Shown: positions 23,009 through 30,157 of the stretch, piece after piece
Layout: each line of letters starts with the position of its first letter
Position numbering within the stretch: the stretch's first letter is position 1
Virus record (IMG/VR): IMGVR_UViG_3300035670_000514
Coordinates: 1-41,066 of that record
Source of the DNA: a virus
Direction: 5' to 3' (one strand)
Length of the DNA stretch: 41,066 nucleotides
Translations under genes and position numbers: made by a program
The notes under the pieces: model-generated
Database searches by the model: none
Seen by the model: only the letters and a program-made list of their open reading frames with translations
Told to the model about the DNA's origin: nothing

Positions 23009-25471
23009 ATGGCTCTCATTCCCCGGCGCAATCCGCTGACTTCACTGCTGAACTTTGCGGCTGACCGGGATCGGGAAGCCAACAGCATCGGTGACATCAT
23101 CACTCAGATTGCTGGACCTGTCCTTGGGCAGATGGGCGTAAAGACTGAGGAGACTGCGCAGCCCGCAGTCATGCGCGGCCCTGTGCCGACAGCGCAGCCC
23201 CTCGGCGCGTTTACTGGCCCTGCGATGGCACCGACGCTGGTGGACCAGCCTGTCTCGGACGACTTCATGCGCCGACTCGTAAAGCAAGAGAGCGGCGGCA
23301 ACCCCAACGCGGTGTCGCCCAAAGGGGCCACTGGCCTGACTCAAGTCATGCCTTCGACCGCAGTTGACCCCGGCTACGGTGTGCCGTCGATCTTCGACTT
23401 GGCTGACGAGCAGGGTGTTGACTACTCCGCGCGCACTCAAGACGAGGCCGCGCGACTGCTGTTCGACCCAGACCTGAACTACCAGTTCGGAAACCTCTAC
23501 GCCAACGCGATGTCGAAGCGGTTTGGCGGCGATCCTGTGCTGACTGCGGCTGCCTACAATGCTGGTCCGGGTGCCGTCGAGCAGTACGGCGGGGTGCCGC
23601 CTTTTGCAGAAACGCAAAACTACGTCAACGCAGTGGCAGGTGGTGGCGGCGACGCTCGTCTGGGCGGCGGCGCTGGTGCTGACACTCTGGGCGGTAACAG
23701 CGTCGAAGCACTCCTTGCACAGCTTTATCCGCAGATGTCGCCTGAAGACGAGAAGCGGCAGCGCCGCAAAGACCTGTTTGCGGCTGCAAGTCAGGGCTTC
23801 TCGGCTCTGTCGCAGGGCCGCCCGATTGACTTCAGCAACATCCAAGCGAACCAAGAAGCCCGCAAGCGCCAGTCAGTCTTGGACATGCGAGAGCGTGAGC
23901 GCGCTCGCTCCGCTGCATCGCTGGTTTACAGCCAGACTGGCGACCGCGACTTGGCTGCTGGCATCGCCACTGGGGCTATTAGCTACGGTGACGTAGTCAG
24001 CGAGCGCGAGCGCAAGCGTGTAGAAGCTGAAGCTGACCGTCAGCGCGTTGCGACGGAGCAGGCCAACGGGCGTCTGACTGGCATTGTCGAGAAGATGTGG
24101 CCGGACCTCGGGCTTCCTGACTCTGTCAAAGAGAGCGTTTTGGCTGGCATCGCTGCTGGCGACGATCCCAATACGATTTTTACGCTGAACGAGCAGGCCA
24201 AAGTCGCAGAGGCAGCGCGAGAGGCCGACGAGCAGGAGGCCACAGCCGCTGCGACGCGGGCAGCAGCTATCGAAGCGTTCTCGACCGACGGCGGACCTAT
24301 TGAGCAGTACGCGGCGCGCTTGCTGGCGCTTGACCCTGCGCTGACTGTGGACACCGCGCTGACGCGGGCCAGCGAGCTTGTCGGACCTCCGAAAGACTTT
24401 GTGCCGTCTGACGCGACGAAGACGTGGAACGCTGGTTTGGAGACGGCGCGCAGCCAAGGGCCGGAAGCCGAGGCTGCCTACCTTCAACAGTTCCCCAACG
24501 CCGCTGTTTTTGACTTGGCGAGATCGGGAAAAATCGGCGGCGTAGTCACGACTGTAGACGCCATGAATCAAGACCTTATCTCTAAAGGTCTGATGGTTAC
24601 TCCTGACCCAGCAAATCCGACGCAGCCGCTTGTCCGCGACGGCCAGATCGTGACCACCGAAATTCAGGGCGGTCCTGCGCAGCAAGATCGCCTAGCCCGC
24701 GAGCAGGCCGCTGCCGAGGAGGCCGCAAAACAGGGCGTGTTGGCTGACAAGGCGACGCTTAGAAACGAGCAGGAAGTTGTACGGAACAACAGCACCATGC
24801 GGCTGCTGTCCGACGTGTACGACCGCTCTCTAGGCTTTGTCAGCGGCGCAATTCCCAGCAAGGCTAGGGGCATTATTGCTGACATTTTCGCTGGTTCTGA
24901 GGCTGGGCAAGCAAAAGGGCAGCTCGAAGGTGTGCAAGTCAACATCTTCACGCAAGAGCTTGCTGCGATGCGGGAAAGCAGCCCAACGGGCGCTGCTGTC
25001 GGCAACGTGACCGAAGGCGAGCGCGCGGCTCTTGCCAGCGCCTACGGCAAACTTGATGTCGGTGGCGATCCTGCGGTCCTTCAGCAGAACCTTCGTGCTA
25101 TCGCCAATGCCGCCCTTGACTTGCAGTACGGCACTCCAGCCGCCTTGCGGGACGCTGTAGCAAAAGGTGACTTGGACGCAGAAACAGCGGAGCGGTACGG
25201 CGCACGTTACGACATCGACGGCACCGCAGAGACAGGCATGACTGGCGAGCTTGGTCCAGTCATGCCTCTTGGTATTGCCGCCGTAGACGAGAACGTGCTG
25301 GCTGTTGCTGAAGCAGTGGACGGTGTCCAACCAGATAGCCCTGATCCGGTGTTCGAGGCGCAGTTGATCCAGAACCCTGAGATCATTACAAACATGACGC
25401 TAGACGATTACAAGAACCTGTCTCCTGAACAAAAGGCAGTGTTCGACCGCTTGGCAGAAGGGGCTGAATAA
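23009..25471 (+). CDS. Internal virion protein with lytic transglycosylase domain
   Basis: 820 aa. Residues ~80-215 form an SLT domain: LVKQESGGNPNAVSPKGATG (catalytic Glu94), LTQVMPSTAVDPGYG and LTAAAYNAGPGAVEQYGG. The rest is long and helical with Ala/Glu-rich segments, without transmembrane helices. It should cut peptidoglycan during DNA entry, as T7 gp16 does. Ribosome site AAAGGAG. The stop overlaps the next ATG by one base (TAATG). Confidence 0.85.
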   Translation: MALIPRRNPLTSLLNFAADRDREANSIGDIITQIAGPVLGQMGVKTEETAQPAVMRGPVPTAQPLGAFTGPAMAPTLVDQPVSDDFMRRLVKQESGGNPNAVSPKGATGLTQVMPSTAVDPGYGVPSIFDLADEQGVDYSARTQDEAARLLFDPDLNYQFGNLYANAMSKRFGGDPVLTAAAYNAGPGAVEQYGGVPPFAETQNYVNAVAGGGGDARLGGGAGADTLGGNSVEALLAQLYPQMSPEDEKRQRRKDLFAAASQGFSALSQGRPIDFSNIQANQEARKRQSVLDMRERERARSAASLVYSQTGDRDLAAGIATGAISYGDVVSERERKRVEAEADRQRVATEQANGRLTGIVEKMWPDLGLPDSVKESVLAGIAAGDDPNTIFTLNEQAKVAEAAREADEQEATAAATRAAAIEAFSTDGGPIEQYAARLLALDPALTVDTALTRASELVGPPKDFVPSDATKTWNAGLETARSQGPEAEAAYLQQFPNAAVFDLARSGKIGGVVTTVDAMNQDLISKGLMVTPDPANPTQPLVRDGQIVTTEIQGGPAQQDRLAREQAAAEEAAKQGVLADKATLRNEQEVVRNNSTMRLLSDVYDRSLGFVSGAIPSKARGIIADIFAGSEAGQAKGQLEGVQVNIFTQELAAMRESSPTGAAVGNVTEGERAALASAYGKLDVGGDPAVLQQNLRAIANAALDLQYGTPAALRDAVAKGDLDAETAERYGARYDIDGTAETGMTGELGPVMPLGIAAVDENVLAVAEAVDGVQPDSPDPVFEAQLIQNPEIITNMTLDDYKNLSPEQKAVFDRLAEGAE

Positions 25472-27462
25472 TGACGCCGGAAGAAGAAGATTTCGAGTTT
25501 AAGAAGAAGCGCGCAGCGGCAGCCATCAACGCTAAGAGGCGCGCAGCTCCCGCCGCCGCGACAGACGAATCGTTCTTTGACTTTTTGCCCAGCTCTGAGA
25601 CGCTCCAGCAAGCGGCCACTAGTGTTCAGCAGCCTATCTTTGACGCGCTAACCATGCTCCAGCGTGGGGCTACTCTTGGTCAAGCCCCGAACATTCAAGG
25701 CGCTATCAATGTGGCCGCTGACGTGCTGACTGGCGGCGCGATGGGCGGTAGCTTTGAAGAAGGCCGTCAGCAGATGCTCGCGCAAGAGGCGCAGGCACAA
25801 GAGAACCTGACTTTTGGCGGTGTTCCGATGGGGATGCTGCCTGAAGCTGCTGGCGGTTACGGCCTGACGAAGGCGCTGATGGCTCCTATTGAAACGGCCT
25901 ACCCAGCGTTTCAAGGTTGGCTAGGCAGTATCTTGTCTGGCGGGGCAGAGGGTACGATCTACGCGCAGGGACAAGGCCAAGACACGACTACCGGGGCGCT
26001 TTCTGGCGCTGGCGGCGCTGGGCTGGGCCGCGCTGTCGCCACAGGACTGTCTAAAGCCACTGAGTTCTTACCTAACTTCAGTGTACAAGAGCGCGCTGCG
26101 CAAGGCATCGCTGAACAAGGTCGCCGCTCTGCCGTCTCCCCTGAAGACCTAATTGCAGAGCTGCAAGGTCAGATGACTCGGCTTGGTCCTGACGCTACGC
26201 TTGCTGACGTTGACTTCATGCGCCCAGCAGTCATGGGCGCGGTCGGGCCGCGTACTTCTATCGACGCTATGTCTAACGTCTACGGTATGGCGACAGCACC
26301 AAACCGCAACGTCCAAGACATTGCGCAAGAGGAATGGGGCAATATCTTTGCGCCCGCGCGCACGGCTGGTCAGGTAGAGGCGGCGAAGAAGCTGACTCTG
26401 GACGAAGCCAAAGCTATCTACGAAACAGGTCTGAACAACTCGGCAGTGCGGTTCAAGCCACAGCCGTTTGAGCGACTGGTCGATCAAGCCTTTGGAGCAA
26501 AGCCGACTGGGAACAAAAAGACCGCCCGCGATGCGGTGATGATGTTTATTCAGGACAAGACGCCGCTTTTGCCGGATGGTAAAACGCGCGCAACCATGTC
26601 TCCGCGCGATCTGCTGGACATTAAAGACGCCATCGACGCCCGCATCAAAGAAATCACGCGCACGTCGGCAGACAGCAAGACGAACCGCGCCTTGTTTGAC
26701 TTGAGCGCAAAGCTCAATACCACAATCAAAGATTACGTCCCAGAAGTACGCGACGCTGCTGACATCTACTCTGGTCAGTATGCCTTCGACGCCGCCTATG
26801 AGACTGGTTACGACCTTGGAAAGAAGGGTCTGAAAGGGCAGTCGCTTGCTGACTTGCAAGAGTCGATCCAAGCGTTCTCTCCGCAGCAAAAAGCGGCGTT
26901 TTCGGAAGGCTGGCGCAAGTCAAAAGTCGAAAGCGGCGACATCAGCGGCATTGAGCGCCAGATCAAACGAGTCGGCCCTACCAAGTCAAACGCCGAACTG
27001 GAAATCATCGACACGCTCTTTGGTCCCGGCACCGGGCAGCAAGTCGTTGACGCCAGCAAGCGCATTACTGCCATTGAGCAAACCAACAAGCAGGCGCTGG
27101 ATAAATGGCGCGCAGTCAGCGAGGGCGCTATGTCGCCTATTGGCGGGCAGCTTGAAGGGGTGCGCGGCCTAGCTGACCGAGCTACTATGGCTTCTCAGGT
27201 TGCCATGAACAAACTGCTTGGCGGCGCTTTCCAAGGCGCGTTTGGCCGCGAAGCGCGGCGTATGGGCGCTCAAGGCATCGCAGAAGCCAACGACCAGATT
27301 ATCAACTGGGCGACGCGCAGTGGTATGACTCCGCAGACTTCCGAAGATGCGATCCGCGAAATCGAGCAGTATCTTCTGCGCGCCCAACCTGCACCTCTGC
27401 CTGCGAACCTTGGCGCGCAGGCAGGCCGTATGGGCGCAGCTTTCGAGCGGTCTGGACGCTAA
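25471..27462 (+). CDS. Large internal virion/ejection protein
   Basis: 663 aa. The N-terminus is basic (FKKKRAAAAINAKRRA), then Gly/Ala-rich amphipathic stretches (GAEGTIYAQGQGQDTTTGAL, GAGGAGLGRAVATGLSKATE) and long helices (ARDAVMMFIQDKTPLLPDGK, FDLSAKLNTTIKDYVPEVRD). No catalytic motif. Last gene of the rightward arm, coupled to the transglycosylase gene. It ends exactly where the opposing primase-helicase gene ends. Podovirus ejection proteins are usually encoded in this position. Confidence 0.75.
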   Translation: MTPEEEDFEFKKKRAAAAINAKRRAAPAAATDESFFDFLPSSETLQQAATSVQQPIFDALTMLQRGATLGQAPNIQGAINVAADVLTGGAMGGSFEEGRQQMLAQEAQAQENLTFGGVPMGMLPEAAGGYGLTKALMAPIETAYPAFQGWLGSILSGGAEGTIYAQGQGQDTTTGALSGAGGAGLGRAVATGLSKATEFLPNFSVQERAAQGIAEQGRRSAVSPEDLIAELQGQMTRLGPDATLADVDFMRPAVMGAVGPRTSIDAMSNVYGMATAPNRNVQDIAQEEWGNIFAPARTAGQVEAAKKLTLDEAKAIYETGLNNSAVRFKPQPFERLVDQAFGAKPTGNKKTARDAVMMFIQDKTPLLPDGKTRATMSPRDLLDIKDAIDARIKEITRTSADSKTNRALFDLSAKLNTTIKDYVPEVRDAADIYSGQYAFDAAYETGYDLGKKGLKGQSLADLQESIQAFSPQQKAAFSEGWRKSKVESGDISGIERQIKRVGPTKSNAELEIIDTLFGPGTGQQVVDASKRITAIEQTNKQALDKWRAVSEGAMSPIGGQLEGVRGLADRATMASQVAMNKLLGGAFQGAFGREARRMGAQGIAEANDQIINWATRSGMTPQTSEDAIREIEQYLLRAQPAPLPANLGAQAGRMGAAFERSGR

Positions 27463-29535
27463 TCAGGAAGCGAAGCGCCTGACATGAAAGAACCGCACAA
27501 GGGGAAGCCCGCTGCGGTTCGGTCCTGTCTCAATTGTGATATTGTAACCACCGTCTGTGTTCCGCCCATTCGGCGGGAAGATGTTGGCGTAGAAGGCGCT
27601 CAGATCGACGGCGTTTGAGCGCAGTGCCATCTGGCGGTCATAGAGGCCAGTGCCTGCCATCTTCTCTTTCAGGTGGTCGTGGACAGTGCGAACAGACCAT
27701 GAGCCTGTGCCAAGGTCCGCAACAGCGTCAAAGAGCGGCTTGTAGGTCATTTCCGTGCGCAGGGCCACGACAGCCTCGTCTTCGCCCTCTTGCACGATCC
27801 TGACGCCCGGTAGAAGCACTGGCGCTGTGATGGTGTAGCCTTGGTTGCTGACGCCCAGTGTCTCAGTGACAATGTCGAAGGTGAAGACCTTGTCGTCGTC
27901 GATGGAGCGGGCCATGAGGATGCGAAGCTCTAGCTGGTCCGTCTCTTGGTTTCGAGTCAGCGTCAGCAGCGTGTCGGGTTCAGCCTGAATGTTGCTGGAG
28001 CCACGGGGCTGGTTCCCGTTTTTCGTGTTGTGGTGGATGATGACAATGGCGGCTTTAATCTCCGCGTCTCTAATCTTGGCGATAATGTCGAACACTGCCG
28101 ATGTGTCCTCGACACTGTTCTGGTCGCCACCCGGCATCGCCTTAGTCAGCGTGTCGATGACGATAACGCCCAGCGATTTCTCGCCCCGCTTCTGCCACCA
28201 CACCTCTGTCGCTTTGATCTGCTCGACAAGATTGATGCGGGAAGTCTCGTCCAGCAGGTTCAGGCTCTCCTCGACTGTGAAGAACGGGAAGTTGTTGTGG
28301 TCTGTGTAGAGGTCGCCCGCAGGGTCGTGATACTTCCGCCATGCGACCAAACGCTTTTTGATAGCCGTCTGGCTCTCAAGGGCGAAGTAGAGGACAGGAC
28401 GGCGCTCAGTGACAGTCAGGTTGTCGTCGAAATTTAGCCCAGCCGCGATGTGCATAGCCAAAGTCTGACTGACCAACGTCTTCCCGGCTTTCGGATCGGC
28501 GGAAATCAGAGTGACTTCGCTGGCGTGGTAGATCGGGTGCATGATAAATTCCTCAGTCAGAACGTCCAGCTCCTCGAAGCCGAAGTAGCCGCGCTTGTTT
28601 GCAAAGGGGAAGTCATCGCCGTAGGCGTCGGCGCGCACAATGGGAAGCTGCGCCATTTCGTTGCGCACAGCCGGGAACATAGACGCGGCCATTTGCTTGA
28701 TGGTGTCTGTCGCTGCCTCGCGCAGTCCGTCTGTCTTGGCGGCGACGTTATACTTGGCGTGGCCGCTAGATACGATCCTAGTCAGCTCTCCGCTTTTGTC
28801 GGCCATGATGGGCTGCCAACGGTCGTGGCGTGGGTGCTGCGGATTTGCGGCCACCGATGCCTGCATCAGCTCCATCACGGCGGCTTGGACGCGAACCAGC
28901 GGCTCTCCCCCGGCAGACATCTTGGCGGCGATCTGAGTCAGGCTGTCATGGAAGTCATCGCCACTCAGGACGTTCTGGCGCAGCACGTCCAGCGTCGTCG
29001 CTGACTGCGCGGCTCTGGCGGCTTTGAGGCTCTCGACCAGCGCGGCAGGCGCAGCGGCCAGCCCCTCGCGCTCAATCGTATAGCCCGGTGATGGCGGCAG
29101 AACGATGTATCCGCCCTCGCCTTTGACTTCGACGCCCTTGGACGGCTTGCAGTTGGGAAACTCCTTGGCGCGGAACAGGTAGTGCCGACCGCCGTTTCGA
29201 GTGGCGTGGACGCGGGTTTGCGGCAAGAGACCAGCCCGCTCCAGATCGGCCACATACGCCTTCGCCGCAGCGCCTGCGTCGCCTTCCTTGTAGGTGTCCG
29301 CGTCGATAGCGAACAGCCCTGCTTCTGCGCCCATGCGGCCACCAATGCCGTGCAGGCGATTGCCAGCAGCCTTGAACATGGCCGTGATGGCGTCGGGGTC
29401 AGTGCTGGCGTCATAGAAGCCGTTTTCCGTCAACGGGCGCTTGTCTTCGCCTGTCGGGAACACCGGGACGCCAGCCTCGGCCCACTCAATTGCTGCCTCA
29501 ATAAGATCAGCGACAACAGACTTCTGCATGTTCAT
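27463..29535 (-). CDS. Prim-Pol primase-helicase fusion
   Basis: 690 aa. Residues ~1-160 form a Prim-Pol (AEP) domain: AIEWAEAGVPVFPTGEDKRP, GLFAIDADT (Asp78, Asp80), GGRHYLFRA (His118) and VEVKGEGGYIVLPPSP. From ~330 a RecA-like helicase follows: Walker A SADPKAGKT (about 345-353), then VIVIDTLTKAM as Walker B and VIIHHNTKNG. It should lay primers and unwind the fork for the PolA. Last gene of the leftward arm, coupled by ATGA to the RuvC gene; its stop abuts the stop of the converging ejection-protein gene. Confidence 0.9.
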   Translation of the reverse strand: MNMQKSVVADLIEAAIEWAEAGVPVFPTGEDKRPLTENGFYDASTDPDAITAMFKAAGNRLHGIGGRMGAEAGLFAIDADTYKEGDAGAAAKAYVADLERAGLLPQTRVHATRNGGRHYLFRAKEFPNCKPSKGVEVKGEGGYIVLPPSPGYTIEREGLAAAPAALVESLKAARAAQSATTLDVLRQNVLSGDDFHDSLTQIAAKMSAGGEPLVRVQAAVMELMQASVAANPQHPRHDRWQPIMADKSGELTRIVSSGHAKYNVAAKTDGLREAATDTIKQMAASMFPAVRNEMAQLPIVRADAYGDDFPFANKRGYFGFEELDVLTEEFIMHPIYHASEVTLISADPKAGKTLVSQTLAMHIAAGLNFDDNLTVTERRPVLYFALESQTAIKKRLVAWRKYHDPAGDLYTDHNNFPFFTVEESLNLLDETSRINLVEQIKATEVWWQKRGEKSLGVIVIDTLTKAMPGGDQNSVEDTSAVFDIIAKIRDAEIKAAIVIIHHNTKNGNQPRGSSNIQAEPDTLLTLTRNQETDQLELRILMARSIDDDKVFTFDIVTETLGVSNQGYTITAPVLLPGVRIVQEGEDEAVVALRTEMTYKPLFDAVADLGTGSWSVRTVHDHLKEKMAGTGLYDRQMALRSNAVDLSAFYANIFPPNGRNTDGGYNITIETGPNRSGLPLVRFFHVRRFAS
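27490..27520. terminator. Possible hairpin near the convergent gene ends
   Basis: GAACCGCA (27490-27497) pairs with TGCGGTTC (27513-27520), with an inner GGG/CCC pairing. It lies inside the 3' end of the primase-helicase gene, just past the end of the rightward arm. No T-run, so it is a weak candidate for stopping late transcription. Confidence 0.3.
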
Positions 29536-30056
29536 GCCTTGGACCCAATTTCATCCCAGTAGCGGGCGATCAGCAGGGACTCTGCGCGATTGTGGTCCTT
29601 CTTGCGCGTGAACATGTCAGCGCGATCCGGCCACAGCTCCAACGCCCGCAGACGCGCAGGCTCCTTGGGGTTTTGCAGAGTAACTTGGATTTTCATAGCG
29701 GGCTTCCAGACGCTAGGCGGCACGATGCGGCACTGCATCCGCAGACCGTGGCAGATGCCCTCAGTCAGAAACATCGACCCGACGAAGGGGATGCCCGCGC
29801 TCAGGCTCTCGTTAGGGCGGATGGTGACGCGCTCAATCACCACCATAGGCGTGTAGCCCAGCGCCGCCGCCTCGGCTTTCAGGCTGCGCATGATATTCGT
29901 AATCAGCGCGGCTTGGTTCACCCAAGAGGCAGTCTTGCGGCCAGCCTTCACAAGCTGGACAGCGACTTCCTCGTCGCTGAACGTATTGAGGGGTTCGCCC
30001 TCGACCAAGACGCCAATAGTCAGCGGCGATCCGGGGTCAATTCCGATGGTAAACAT
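29532..30056 (-). CDS. RuvC-like Holliday junction resolvase
   Basis: 174 aa, RNase H fold. IGIDPGSPLT (Asp7), MVVIERVTIRP (Glu75) and KKDHNRAESLLIARYW (Asp154, His155, Glu159) are the catalytic acids in the expected order. It resolves branched DNA before packaging and works with the polymerase and nuclease genes around it. Good ribosome site (AGGAGA). Coupled to the primase-helicase by ATGA. Confidence 0.88.
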   Translation of the reverse strand: MFTIGIDPGSPLTIGVLVEGEPLNTFSDEEVAVQLVKAGRKTASWVNQAALITNIMRSLKAEAAALGYTPMVVIERVTIRPNESLSAGIPFVGSMFLTEGICHGLRMQCRIVPPSVWKPAMKIQVTLQNPKEPARLRALELWPDRADMFTRKKDHNRAESLLIARYWDEIGSKA

Positions 30057-30157
30057 GGTCAGGTTCTCCTTAGCAGACAGTCAGTTTGTCAGTTCTGTTC
30101 GCATCTGTGAAGCCACGGAATATGGTGTGGTCAGCACCCCGGCTACACAAGATGTAG

